A DNA stretch of 64,000 nt. Origin: PALSA-612 sp963776375 (GTDB lineage Bacteria; Actinomycetota; Thermoleophilia; Gaiellales; Gaiellaceae). Position 1 is the first letter of the stretch. The number at the start of each line of letters is the position of its first letter. This document shows, piece after piece, positions 1-9,401 of this stretch. Made by a program: the position numbers and the translations under genes. The stretch is from NCBI GenBank assembly GCA_963776375.1, contig CAVZMF010000003.1, positions 85,841 to 149,840 of the forward strand. The letters are read 5' to 3'. The notes under the pieces are model-generated. The model ran no database searches. It was given only the letters and a program-made list of their open reading frames with translations, and was not told the origin of the DNA.

Positions 1-254
1 AACGCCCCGCCGCCGACGAGGAATCGGCTTGAGGACGGGATTGAACAGCTCCACCTTGCCCATGAAGTAGAGCTGCCTGCCGCGGGCCAGAGCGGGAATC
101 CGAGCGGCCAGGGATCGAAGTTCGAGGTGTGGTTGGCGGCGAGGACGGCGCCTCCCTCGGGCACGTTCTCGACGCCGGCGGAGCGGAGCCGGTAGAGGCC
201 GCGCATGACCGGCCAGCTGAGCGCCCCGGCGACCGTGTACACGGGAGTCGGCAC
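1..254 (-). CDS. 1-acyl-glycerol-3-phosphate acyltransferase (PlsC-like), partial, one frameshift
   Basis: The minus strand reads from a GTG at 254 into a PlsC/LPLAT N-terminus. It contains GVENVPEGG, then the catalytic NHxxxxD motif as NHTSNFDPWPLG, at about residues 41-51. Near position 95-105 the frame shifts, and the next segment (RQLYFMGKVELFNPVLKPI) is in another frame; it matches the part that normally follows the HX4D motif in this family. The gene runs off the left edge. The family transfers an acyl chain to lysophosphatidate at the cytoplasmic face of the membrane during phospholipid synthesis. No convincing ribosome binding site is visible. The family call is fairly sure; the exact start and substrate are not. 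Confidence 0.7.
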   Translation of the reverse strand, partial: MPTPVYTVAGALSWPVMRGLYRLRSAGVENVPEGGAVLAANHTSNFDPWPLGFPLWPAAGSSTSWARWSCSIPSSSRFLVGGGA

Positions 255-346
255 GTGGCGAGACGGTAACGATCGAGTGCCGAAAGCGTCGACAGACGCC
301 CCGTGCCGGGGCCGCGTCTTCTGGGCCGCGGCGCTAACGTGTCGCG

Positions 347-2918
347 ATGCCGAAGACGCTCGTGATCGTCGAATCGCCGGCCAAGGCGCAAGACCATCGC
401 CGGCTACCTGGGCCCTGATTTCATGGTCGAGTCGAGCGTCGGCCACATTCGCGACCTGCCCGAGCGGGCCTCGGAGATCCCGAAGGAGAAGCGAGCGAAG
501 TACGGCACGCTCGGGCGTCGCGATCGACGAGGGCTTCGAGCCGTACTACGTCGTCGACCCGGACAAGAAACGCATCGTCGCCGACCTCAAGCGCAAGCTC
601 AAGGACGCGGACGAGCTACTGCTGGCGACGGACGAGGACCGCGAGGGCGAGGCCATCGCCTGGCACCTGCTCCAGGAGCTGCGGCCGAAGGTGCCCGTGC
701 GGCGCATGGTCTTCCACGAGATCACGCGGCCGGCGATCGAGCGCGCCCTCGAAGACACGCGCGAGGTCGACGAGCGCCTCGTCGACTCGCAGGAGACCCG
801 GCGCATCCTCGACCGCCTGTACGGCTACGAGGTGTCGCCCGGTGCTCTGGAAGAAGGTCATGCCCCGGCTCTCGGCCGGACGCGTGCAGTCGGTTGCGAC
901 GCGGCTCGTGGTCGAGCGCGAGCAGGAGCGCAGGCGCTTCGTTTCCGCCTCGTACTGGGACCTCGAGGGCGGCTTCGATCCCGGCTCGTTCCGCGCCCGG
1001 CTCGTGCAGCTCGACGGCAAGCGCGTCGCACAGGGCCGCGACTTCGGCCCCGACGGGCAGCTGAAATCCGATGCCGCGAGACTCGACGAGCAGGGGGCGC
1101 GCAGCCTGGCGGAGGGGCTCCGCGGGGCGGACTTCTCCGTCCGGTCGGTCGACGAGAAACCCTACTCCCGGCGGCCGTCGCCGCCGTTCATGACCTCGAC
1201 GCTGCAACAGGAGGCGAGCCGCAAGCTCCGGTTCACGGCGCAGACGACCATGCGCGTCGCACAACGGCTCTACGAGCGCGGCTACATCACCTACATGCGC
1301 ACCGACTCGACGTCGCTCTCGGAGGCCGCGCTGACGGCCGCGCGACGACAGGCGACCGAGCTCTTCGGCGCCGAGTCCGTTCCGCCGGCGCCGCGTCTCT
1401 ACGACCGGCGGGTCAAGAACGCCCAGGAGGCGCACGAGGCGATCCGACCGGCGGGCGACCGTTTTCGCGCGCCTACGGACGTCAAAGGCGAGCTCGATCG
1501 CGACGAGCTCGGCCTGTACGAGCTGATCTGGCGCCGCACGCTCGCCTCGCAGATGGTGGACGCGAAGGGCCGGACGGTCTCGATTCGCATCGGCGCTGTC
1601 TCCCCCGACGGCCGCGACGCCGAGTTCGGCGTCTCCGGCACCGTGATCACGGTCCGCGGCTTTCTCGTCGTCTACGAGGAGGGGCGCGACGAGGAGGCCG
1701 GCGCGGACGCCGAGCCCACGCTTCCGGACCTGCAGCAGGGGAACGCCGTCGAGTTGCTCGAGCTCGAGGCGCAGGGCCACGAGACGACGCCGCCGGCGCG
1801 GTTCACCGAGGCGACGCTGGTGAAGGCGCTCGAGGAGCGGGGCATCGGCCGGCCCTCGACGTACGCGTCGATTCTGGCGACGATCCTCGACCGCGGCTAC
1901 GTCGTCAAGCGCGGCACCGCGCTCGTACCGACGTTTCTCGCCTTCGCCGTGACGAGGCTGCTCGAGCAGCACTACGGCCGTCTCGTCGACTACGACTTCA
2001 CCGCCCGCATGGAGGACGACCTCGACCGGATCGCCGCCGGAGACGAGGAGCGCGTGGCGTGGCTGACGCGGTTCTACAAGGGCGACGACGGCGACCCCGG
2101 CTTGCACCAGCTCGTCACCGATCACCTCGACGAGATCGACGCGCGGGCTGTGAACTCGATCGAGATCCCGAGGTCGGACATCGTCGTCCGCGTCGGCCGC
2201 TACGGGCCCTATCTCGAGCGCGGCGAGCAGCGGGCGCCGATCCCGGCCGAACTGGCGCCGGACGAGCTGACGGCGGAGCGCGCGGAGGAGCTCCTCGCAC
2301 AGCCGGCCGAGGGACGGGAGCTCGGGGTACATCCCGAGACCGGCCGCGCGGTCGTGGTGCGCACCGGCCGCTACGGCCCGTACGTGACCGAGGAGCTCCC
2401 CGAAGGGGCAGACGAGAAGCCGCGCACCGCGTCGCTCCTCTCGTCGATGTCCCCGGAGACGGTGACGCTCGACGAGGCCGTCCGGCTCCTGTCGCTCCCG
2501 CGTGTCGTCGGCACGGACCCGGCGGACGGCGAGGAGATCGTGGCGATGAACGGGCGCTTCGGTCCCTTCATCAAGAAGGGCTCCGAGACTCGCTCGCTCG
2601 AGAGCGAGGGTCAGCTGTTCACGATCACGGCGGAAGAGGCGCTCGCCTTGCTCGCGCAGCCGAAGACGCGGCGTGCCCGCGGAGCGGCCAAGCCGCCGCT
2701 GCGGGAGCTGGGCGCCGGACCCGGCCAGCGGGCGTCCGATCGTGGTCAAGGAGGGGCGGTTCGGCCGCTACGTGACCGACGGCCAGACCAATGCGAGTCT
2801 CCGTGGCGGCGAAGCGGTCGAGACGCTCACGCTCGATCGGGCCGTCGAGTTGCTCGCCGAGCGTCGCGCCAAGGGCCCGACGACCCGTCGCCCCGCGCGC
2901 CGGCGGGCGCGCACTTGA
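347..2918 (+). CDS. topA: DNA topoisomerase I, reading frame broken by four single-base insertions
   Basis: Type IA topoisomerase, which relaxes negatively supercoiled DNA. The start is the ATG at 347 (MPKTLVIVESPAKA, the Toprim start). The frame is interrupted near 389, 513, 841 and 2717, each time repaired by removing one base, and the protein is otherwise normal along its length. Visible features are the acidic Toprim motif ATDEDREGEAIAWHL, the active-site tyrosine in YITYMRTDS, and GRPSTYA. The C-terminus has four topoisomerase C-terminal repeats (RYGPYLERG, GRYGPYVTE, GRFGPFIKKG, GRFGRYVTDG) and no zinc fingers, followed by a short Arg-rich tail. rpoD follows 238 bp downstream, in which I see no gene. 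An essential enzyme with four clean insertions is more likely a sequencing artefact than a dead gene. Confidence 0.9.
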
Positions 2919-3156
2919 CGCAAAAGATTTACAGAGCCTCGCACAACGTCAACCGGCGACCTGCGAAGCTTCGACGGCGTTGTGTCGCAGTCATCCGGGC
3001 TCGGCGGAATACTCCCTTCTCGGGCCCCGTTCGGTGGTTAGGAAAGGCCGCTTCGCTGGGTACCTTCTCATGGCAGGACGAGGAAATACCCCCTAGAGTC
3101 AGAACCAACGTCGCACAGCCGCCGATAGACAGGCGGGAAAGGACGAGAGGCCCCGG

Positions 3157-4233
3157 TTGAGCCAGAATCCGTTGCAAGAATTGCTCGAGAGCGAGCAAGC
3201 GCGCGTCCTCCTCGAGGGCGCCGAGGAGCGCGGCTACGTGCTCCCCGCCGAGCTCGAGGTGTTCGCGCTCGAACACGATCTCGCCGACGAGGATGTCGAG
3301 GCGCTGACCCGCGAGCTCGAGGCGATCGGGCTCGAGATCCGCGTGGCGACAGCCGGCGAGGAGCCCGAGCCGGCGGCGACGCCGGCGCTCAATCTCGAGG
3401 CGGCCGAGATCTCCGGGGCGGCCGACAGCCTGCAGCTCTTCCTCGCGGACGTCGGCAAGCACAAGCTGCTGACGGCAGCTGAAGAGGTCACGCTGGCGAA
3501 GCGCATCGAGCGCGGCGACCCGATCGCGAAGCGCAAGATGATCGAATCGAACCTGCGGCTCGTCGTCTCGATCGCCAAGGGCTATCGCGGCCTCGGCGTT
3601 CCCTTCCTCGACCTGATCCAGGAGGGCACGCTCGGGCTGAACCGCGCCGTCGAGAAGTTCGACTGGCGTCGCGGCTACAAGTTCTCGACCTACGCGACGT
3701 GGTGGATCCGGCAGTCGGTCCAGCGTGCAGTCGCGAACCATGCGCGCACGATTCGTGTGCCCGTTCACGTCGTCGAGCGCCAGCAGAAGCTCGGCCGCGC
3801 CGCCCGCCGGCTCGAGGTCGAGCTCGGCCGCGAAGCAACGAAGGACGAGCTCGCCGAGGCGACCGGTTTGCCGATGCAGCACATCGACGAGGCTCTCGGC
3901 GCCGCGCACGCGTCGGTGTCGCTCAACCAGACGGTAGGTGCCGACGACGAGGGTGAGCTCGGCGACCTGTTCGCCGACCGAGAGGCCGCCGATCCGTTCG
4001 ACGAGGCCGAGGAATCGCTCCGCCGCCAAGGCGTGCGTCGGGCGCTCGATGCCCTGCCGGAGCGCGAGCGACGCATCCTGGAGCTGCGTTTCGGGTTCGA
4101 GGGCGAGCCATGGACGCTCGAGGCCATCGGGAACGAGCTCGACCTCACCCGCGAGCGCGTACGGCAGCTGGAAAGCCAGGCGTTGGCGCGGCTGGCGGCG
4201 CTCCGCGAGCTGCAGACCGTCGCCGCGGCCTAG
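3157..4233 (+). CDS. rpoD: Primary-type RNA polymerase sigma factor (RpoD/SigA family)
   Basis: Sigma-70 family protein of 358 residues starting at TTG 3157. The first 85 residues are a short acidic region in place of a long region 1.1. Region 1.2 starts near residue 90 (LQLFLADVGKHKLLTAAEE). Region 2 covers about 128-200, with the core-binding and -10 recognition segment KFSTYATWWIRQSVQRA. Region 3 covers about 205-270. Region 4 ends with the helix-turn-helix LTRERVRQLESQALARL that contacts the -35 element. All regions are present, so this is a principal or principal-like sigma factor rather than an ECF sigma. The location after topA, 238 bp away, agrees with that. At 358 residues it is shorter than a typical SigA, so a group 2 paralogue cannot be excluded. 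Confidence 0.88.
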   Translation: MSQNPLQELLESEQARVLLEGAEERGYVLPAELEVFALEHDLADEDVEALTRELEAIGLEIRVATAGEEPEPAATPALNLEAAEISGAADSLQLFLADVGKHKLLTAAEEVTLAKRIERGDPIAKRKMIESNLRLVVSIAKGYRGLGVPFLDLIQEGTLGLNRAVEKFDWRRGYKFSTYATWWIRQSVQRAVANHARTIRVPVHVVERQQKLGRAARRLEVELGREATKDELAEATGLPMQHIDEALGAAHASVSLNQTVGADDEGELGDLFADREAADPFDEAEESLRRQGVRRALDALPERERRILELRFGFEGEPWTLEAIGNELDLTRERVRQLESQALARLAALRELQTVAAA

Positions 4234-4320
4234 CGCACGAGCGCCCTTCCGTTTCGTCGTCCCTCGAAAGCGGGGGAACTTCTCCTAAAGGCGAGGCACC
4301 ATGCGGCCGATAGCGGGATC

Positions 4321-4650
4321 GTGGACGCTGCCGAGCGCAATGAGATCCTCAGTCGCTATGCCGATCATGCGCGGCGCTTCGAAGCTGCCGCCGCGCGCCG
4401 GTCGAGCCGTAGCGCCGAGATCATCCCCTTCACGGCACCTCTCCGCGAGCTGGAGCAGGAGCCGACGCCGCGGGAGGTTCAGGTTCTCCAGCTGATCTCG
4501 GAGGGTCTGGTCAACCGCGAGATCGGAAAAGTGCTCTTCCTGTCAGAGGAGACGGTCAAATCTCACGTTCGGCACCTACTTGCGAAGCTACAAGCCCGCT
4601 CCCGCGCGCACGCCGTAGCGATCGGCTTCAGACGCGGCATCCTCGGCTAA
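4321..4650 (+). CDS. Small LuxR-type DNA-binding regulator
   Basis: A 109-residue protein from GTG 4321. Residues about 48-105 form a LuxR/GerE helix-turn-helix: the segments TPREVQVLQLISEGLVNREI and LSEETVKSHVRHLLAKL are the classic helices. There is no receiver domain; the first 45 residues are charged and helical and could mediate dimerisation. Standalone LuxR-type domains of this size act as transcription factors or interact with other regulators. The target cannot be read from the sequence. The neighbouring HD-GYP gene could be functionally linked, but 232 bp separate them. The start is uncertain because no strong Shine-Dalgarno precedes the GTG. Confidence 0.78.
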   Translation: MDAAERNEILSRYADHARRFEAAAARRSSRSAEIIPFTAPLRELEQEPTPREVQVLQLISEGLVNREIGKVLFLSEETVKSHVRHLLAKLQARSRAHAVAIGFRRGILG

Positions 4651-4882
4651 GCCAAGGCGCGCACCCCCAACGAGGCTGGCGCGGGTGTGTGACCTTGGGC
4701 AACGAACATTCCCTGAGCACGTCAAGATCCCTCAACTTTGAGATCTCAGTGCTGCTTGGCGAGCTGCGAATTACCAGGCGAGATTGCCGCCAATGACGCC
4801 AGTTCGCGCAAGGCTATGCATCAACAAGCTCCTCTCTCGAGGGACTAACGGCAAGCGCTCTTATAGCCCATTCAGAGGACAG

Positions 4883-6274
4883 ATGCAAGCCGACACCGCC
4901 CCTGCATCGGCTTCGCTTAAGGTCTGCGCGGTCTTTCTCACTCTTCTGGCTACCGGGCTCGCTGCCGGGTTGATCGCAAGCGGGTGGACCCTAGGGAACG
5001 TTGGGGTCGTGTTCGCGCTTGCGCTCGTGGCTGCGGTTGCGCAACGCGGTCGGGTCCGGGTTGGCGACCGATTTGAGGCTTCGATATCGTTGGTTCCGAC
5101 CCTTTTGGCGGCAGTCCTATTTGGCCCCCTTGCGGGCATGCTCGTTTCAGCCGTCGCACTCGTCGATCATTTTCGGCGACCCTATTTGAAGTGGGTTACG
5201 TATACGTCCACGAGTTCGATCGCGGGTGCCGCTGCTGGTCTGGCGGCCGCAGCCATTTCTGATGCGTCATCCCGAGGACTGCCGCGTTTCGTGATCGCGA
5301 CGCTGAGCGCGACTGTTGTTGCTGAAGGAATGGATCTGTTTTTCGTCGCCTGCGTGGCCTTTCTGCGCGGGATCGAGACACGAGCGACACTTACAGCGTT
5401 CGCTCCGCTGCAATTGGCCTCGTCGATGACCTACGCCCCGGTAGTAGCAGGTCTTGTGTATGCGTACAACGAGGTTTCAGGTTGGGCGCTGCTCTTCTTC
5501 TTCGGTCCAGCACTCGCTGTCCAGCGGCTGTACGGGATGTATCAATATCAGCGAAGTCTGGTCGAGGACCTCTCGACGGCCAACGTTCGATTGGAGCGTG
5601 CGAACCTCTCGTTTGCCACTGCCCTCGTTGCCGCGCTTGATGCTCGGGATCGGTACACGGCCGGCCATTCGGCTGCGGTGGCGATCTATGCGCGGGACAT
5701 CGCGGAGCGGCTCGGGCTCTCCGAGGAGGAGCAGCAGCTCGCGCACCAGTGCGGACTCGTGCACGACATCGGGAAGATCGGGCTGCCGCCGGGACTGCTC
5801 GAGAAGCCGGGGGCGCTCACGCTCGGGGAGCGGCGGCAGATGGAGACGCACTCCGAGATCGGCGAGGGGATCCTGGACAACGTGGAGGACTTCGCCGAGG
5901 TCGCCAAGGTCGTCCGCCATCACCATGAGCGCTGGGACGGGCAGGGGTATCCCGACGGCATCGCCGAGCTCGACATCCCGCTGATCTCGCGGATCATCTC
6001 GGTCGCGGACGCGTACAACGCGATGACCTCGGACCGCCCCTACCGCGACGCGATGCCGAGTCGGGTCGCGCGGATGCGGCTCGCGCAGGGTGTCGAGTCG
6101 CAGTTCGACACAACGATCGTGGCAGCGTTCGAGGCGATCCTCGCCGGCGCCGACGAGGAGTACCGCACTGGGCGCCGCGCCGACTTCTCGCTCGCCGACC
6201 AGGATGCCTACTCCGGCCCATCGGCCGCGGCCGAGCCAGAAACGCCCGAGGCCGCGATCGCCGAAGTCGCCTAG
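4883..6274 (+). CDS. Membrane-bound HD-GYP domain protein (probable cyclic-di-GMP phosphodiesterase)
   Basis: I place the start at ATG 4883, preceded by AGAGGACAG, giving 463 residues; a longer frame opens at TTG 4784. Residues about 10-215 form several hydrophobic helices (a membrane sensor region), followed by a short linker. From residue about 245 there is a complete HD-GYP domain: HDIGK near 293, then HHERWDGQGYP near 346, and DAYNAMTSDRPYR. HD-GYP proteins hydrolyse c-di-GMP with a bound metal pair. The upstream half of the gene (4,650-5,640) is visibly poorer in GC, with more T-ending codons, than the HD-GYP half. The two parts may therefore have different histories. Confidence 0.85.
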   Translation: MQADTAPASASLKVCAVFLTLLATGLAAGLIASGWTLGNVGVVFALALVAAVAQRGRVRVGDRFEASISLVPTLLAAVLFGPLAGMLVSAVALVDHFRRPYLKWVTYTSTSSIAGAAAGLAAAAISDASSRGLPRFVIATLSATVVAEGMDLFFVACVAFLRGIETRATLTAFAPLQLASSMTYAPVVAGLVYAYNEVSGWALLFFFGPALAVQRLYGMYQYQRSLVEDLSTANVRLERANLSFATALVAALDARDRYTAGHSAAVAIYARDIAERLGLSEEEQQLAHQCGLVHDIGKIGLPPGLLEKPGALTLGERRQMETHSEIGEGILDNVEDFAEVAKVVRHHHERWDGQGYPDGIAELDIPLISRIISVADAYNAMTSDRPYRDAMPSRVARMRLAQGVESQFDTTIVAAFEAILAGADEEYRTGRRADFSLADQDAYSGPSAAAEPETPEAAIAEVA

Positions 6275-6283
6275 CTCCGAGGC

Positions 6284-6828
6284 CTAGCTCGCAAGCGCGC
6301 GGCGTCGCAGAAGACGTGGTGCGGCGCGCGCGTAGTCGATGCCTGAGACCCATGTCAGGATCAGCGCGACGAGCAGGGCCCACCACGCCGGCTCGGTGCC
6401 CCACGCCCCTGCGGCCGCGAAGCCGCCGACGGCCGCCGCCACCGCCTGCGCCCACGCCTTCAGCTTGCCGAGGTCGCGCGCGTGGATGACGACGCCTCGC
6501 TCCAGAGCGGCCATGCGCAACCCGGCGACGAGCAGCTCCCGCACGATGATCAACGCCACCATCCAGCCTCTCAGCGCCCCTCGCCGACGAGCACGACCAG
6601 CGTCGACAGCGTCAGGAGCTTGTCGGCCATCGGATCGAGGAGCGAGCCGAGCTCGGACGTGCGTCCCTGGCGCCGCGCGAGCCAGCCGTCGAACTGGTCG
6701 GTCGCCATCGCAACGATGAACAGCCCCGTCGCCCAGTACGCGTGATTGTCGAAGTCCAGCGTGAAGAGCAGGATCACGAACGGCACCGCGGCCGCCCGCG
6801 CCACGGTCAACTGGTCGGCGAGGCTCAT
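6284..6828 (-). CDS. pgsA: CDP-diacylglycerol-glycerol-3-phosphate 3-phosphatidyltransferase (PgsA-like), one frameshift
   Basis: CDP-alcohol phosphatidyltransferase, a membrane enzyme of the phosphatidylglycerol pathway. It starts at ATG 6828 (MSLADQLTVARAAAVPFVI). The family signature DG(x)2AR(x)8G(x)3D(x)3D is visible as DQFDGWLARRQGRTSELGSL then LDPMADK. Near 6570 the frame shifts, repaired by adding one G to a run of G. The C-terminal membrane helices follow (GWMVALIIVRELLVAGLR to WWALLVALILTWVSGIDYA). The start codon lies only 15 bp from that of the divergent carboxylase gene, so the promoters must overlap or lie inside the coding regions. Assignment to PgsA rather than another family member rests on general similarity. 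Confidence 0.82.
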
Positions 6829-6843
6829 CCCGGGAGAGAATAT

Positions 6844-8631
6844 GTGGCAGTGCGCCCGATCTCGAAAGTCCTGGTCGCAAATCGCGGCGAGATCGCAGTC
6901 CGGATCTTCCGCACGCTGCGCGAGCTCGGCATCGGCGCAGTCGCCGTCTACTCGGAGGCCGACCGCGACGCGCTCCACGTACGCGTCGCCGACGAGGCCT
7001 ACGCGATCGGGCCTGGCCCGGCGGCGCAGAGCTACCTCGTCCACGAGCGGCTGATCGAGACGGCTCTCCGCTCGGGGGCAGATGCGGTTCACCCCGGGTA
7101 CGGGTTCCTGGCCGAGAACGCACTCTTCGCGGCGGCCGTCGAGCGCGCCGGGTTGACCTGGATCGGCCCGCCAGCGGCCGCGATCGAGCTGATGGGGTCG
7201 AAGACGGCCGCCCGCCGCGCCATGCAGACAGCCGGCGTTCCGATCGTCCCGGGCACGACGGAGCCCGTGGCGAGCGCCGCGCAGCTCGCCGCGCTAGCAC
7301 GCGAGATCGGGTACCCGGTGCTGATCAAGGCTGCTGCGGGAGGAGGCGGCAAGGGGATGAAGGTCGTCCGCGGCGACGACGAGGTGGAGCGGGCCTTCGA
7401 GTCGGCGCAGCGGGAAGGCCAGGCGTACTTCGCGGACGCGTCCGTGTACGTCGAGCGTTACCTCGAAGACCCGCGTCATGTCGAGGTGCAGGTGCTTGCC
7501 GACGGGCACGGCAACGTCGTCCACCTCGGTGAGCGCGACTGCACGATCCAGCGGCGGCACCAGAAGCTCGTCGAGGAGACGCCCTCGCCGGCGGTGGGCG
7601 ACGACCTGCGGGCGGGAATCGGCCGGATCGCCGTCGATGCGGCCCGCGCGGCGGGCTACCGCAGCGCGGGCACGATCGAGGGCCTGCTCTCTCCCGACGG
7701 CGAGTACTTCTTCCTGGAGATGAACACGCGCATCCAGGTGGAGCACACGATTACGGAGGAGGTCACGGGGCTCGACCTCGTCCGCGAGCAGCTCCTGATC
7801 GCCGCCGGCGAGCCGCTCTCGTTCCGGCAGGAGGACATCCGCTTTACCGGGCATGCGATCGAGTGCCGGATCAACGCCGAGGATCCCACGGCCGGCTTCC
7901 TGCCCACGCCCGGCCGGATCACGAGCTACCGCGAGCCGGGCGGGCCGGGCGTCCGCGTCGACTCCGGCGTGGAGGCGGGAGCCGAAGTTTCGGGGCTCTA
8001 CGACCCGCTCGTGGCCAAGCTGATCGTCCACGGCGTCGACCGCGAGCACGCGCGGCGGCGGATGCTGCGCGCCCTCGACGAGTACGAGATCGGCGGCGTG
8101 ACGACGCTGCTCGGGTTCCACCGGGCACTGCTCCGGCACCCGTGCTTCGCCGAGGCCGGGACCTGCGCCGGGATCGTCGAGTCCGAGGCGCTCGCCGTGG
8201 AGGCCGCGCACCTCGGGCGCATGCCCGCAGGCTCACGGCCGGGCAACGGGACGTCTCGCGAACGACGCATCGCCGTGGAGCTCGACGGGCGGCGCTTCGA
8301 CGTCCGCATGCTCGTGCCCGAGCCTCCCTACGCCGACCTCGCCCGCAACCGGCGGGAGCGGGCCGCGGGGGGCCGGGGAACCGCCTCCGCACGCGACGCC
8401 GTCGTCAGCCCGATGCAGGGCACCGTGCTCGAGGTGCGCGTGGCCGAGGGCGAGCAGGTCACCGCTGGGCAGGTCCTGTGTGTCGTCGAGGCGATGAAGA
8501 TGGAGAACGAGATCGGCGCCCACCGCGACGGCGTCGTCACCGGTCTCTCCGTCGCTGCAGGGCAGGCGGTCAAGACCGGCCAGGTGATCTGCGTCGTCGA
8601 GGCCGGCGAAGACGGGAGAGGGCCAGCCTAG
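6844..8631 (+). CDS. Acyl-CoA carboxylase alpha subunit (biotin carboxylase plus biotin carrier domain)
   Basis: A 595-residue fusion from GTG 6844, with GGGAGAG six bases upstream. Residues about 5-450 are biotin carboxylase: VLVANRGEIAVRIFRTLREL, HPGYGFLAEN, the ATP-grasp glycine loop KAAAGGGGKGMK, then FLEMNTRIQVEHTITEEVTG. The C-terminal 70 residues are a biotinyl domain with the acceptor lysine 552 in VVEAMKMENEIG. The protein carboxylates its own biotin with ATP and bicarbonate, for transfer to acetyl- or propionyl-CoA by a separate beta subunit that is not in this window. The stop overlaps the last four bases of the convergent ABC permease gene. Acetyl- versus propionyl-CoA preference cannot be told from the alpha chain. 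Confidence 0.93.
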   Translation: MAVRPISKVLVANRGEIAVRIFRTLRELGIGAVAVYSEADRDALHVRVADEAYAIGPGPAAQSYLVHERLIETALRSGADAVHPGYGFLAENALFAAAVERAGLTWIGPPAAAIELMGSKTAARRAMQTAGVPIVPGTTEPVASAAQLAALAREIGYPVLIKAAAGGGGKGMKVVRGDDEVERAFESAQREGQAYFADASVYVERYLEDPRHVEVQVLADGHGNVVHLGERDCTIQRRHQKLVEETPSPAVGDDLRAGIGRIAVDAARAAGYRSAGTIEGLLSPDGEYFFLEMNTRIQVEHTITEEVTGLDLVREQLLIAAGEPLSFRQEDIRFTGHAIECRINAEDPTAGFLPTPGRITSYREPGGPGVRVDSGVEAGAEVSGLYDPLVAKLIVHGVDREHARRRMLRALDEYEIGGVTTLLGFHRALLRHPCFAEAGTCAGIVESEALAVEAAHLGRMPAGSRPGNGTSRERRIAVELDGRRFDVRMLVPEPPYADLARNRRERAAGGRGTASARDAVVSPMQGTVLEVRVAEGEQVTAGQVLCVVEAMKMENEIGAHRDGVVTGLSVAAGQAVKTGQVICVVEAGEDGRGPA

Positions 8632-9401
8632 AGCGTGCGCTGATAGGCGCGGAACGTCCAGGTCGCGAACGCTGTCATGACGACGGTGAGCGCGACGAGG
8701 TAGAGCATGTGCTCGCCGATCGAAGCCCAGTCCGTGCCGGGGAGGACAGCCTCGCGCGCTGCGATCACGCCCCAGTTCAGCGGATTGAAGCGCGTCGCGA
8801 CCTGCATCCAGTGCGGCATCTGGCTCGTCGCCAGCAGCGTCGAGGACAGGAACAGCAGCGGCAGGCCGATGAAGTTCGCGACCGCGATCATCGTCGCCTC
8901 GCGCCGGGTCAGGAGCGCGATGCCTTGCGACAGCGCGGCGAAGGGCATGGTGACGACCATCGCCGCCACGAGCACGACGACCCATCCGAGCGCTCCCTCG
9001 TGGACGTGGACACCGAGGGCGAGCGCGATCACGAGGATGACGAGCGCCTGGATCCCCGAGGTCAGCGCAGCCCTGACGATCTGCGAGAGCACGAGCGAGA
9101 GCCGGCTCGCGGGGGTCGCTAGGAAGCGCTCGACGACCTTGCGCTCGAGGTCGAAGATCATCCCCATCCCGCTCCACGTGCCGCCGAAGAACGCGTTCAT
9201 CACGACGATCGCCGGCGCGAGGAAGGTCACGTACGAGGCCGTCCCGAAGCCGCCCAGGTGGACGACCCGCTTGAACAGCTGACCGTAGAGGACGAGCCAG
9301 ATGATCGGCTGGATCAGCAGGAGCGCGATCCAGATCGGCTCGCGCATGAGGTTCCGTCCCTGACGCAGGATCATGTACCAGGTATGCCGGAGCGCCGTCA
9401 C
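8628..9401 (-). CDS. ABC-2 type transporter permease
   Basis: A 257-residue membrane protein with about six hydrophobic helices. The early segment PIWIALLLIQPIIWLVLYGQLF and the later FNPLNWGVIAAREAVLPG are typical of the ABC-2/DrrB family of exporter permeases. It starts at GTG 9401, overlapping the stop of the upstream ATPase as GTGA, so the two are translationally coupled and form one transporter. Related pairs export antibiotics, polysaccharides or lipids. The substrate cannot be inferred here. At its 3' end it overlaps the convergent carboxylase gene by four bases (CTAG). Confidence 0.88.
   Translation of the reverse strand: MTALRHTWYMILRQGRNLMREPIWIALLLIQPIIWLVLYGQLFKRVVHLGGFGTASYVTFLAPAIVVMNAFFGGTWSGMGMIFDLERKVVERFLATPASRLSLVLSQIVRAALTSGIQALVILVIALALGVHVHEGALGWVVVLVAAMVVTMPFAALSQGIALLTRREATMIAVANFIGLPLLFLSSTLLATSQMPHWMQVATRFNPLNWGVIAAREAVLPGTDWASIGEHMLYLVALTVVMTAFATWTFRAYQRTL

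Noticed and set aside
389..2720. Programmed frameshifting in topA
   Set aside because: Four shifts with no slippery heptamer or downstream structure pattern, in a gene never known to need it; indel errors explain it better.
722..2749. 675-codon open frame on the minus strand opposite topA
   Set aside because: High GC keeps antisense frames open; the translation is Arg/Leu/Asp-rich low-complexity sequence with no family features, while the plus strand encodes topA.
6742..6843. N-terminal extension of the carboxylase from 6742
   Set aside because: It overlaps pgsA and has no family similarity; the GTG at 6844 has a good ribosome binding site and the proper first strand.
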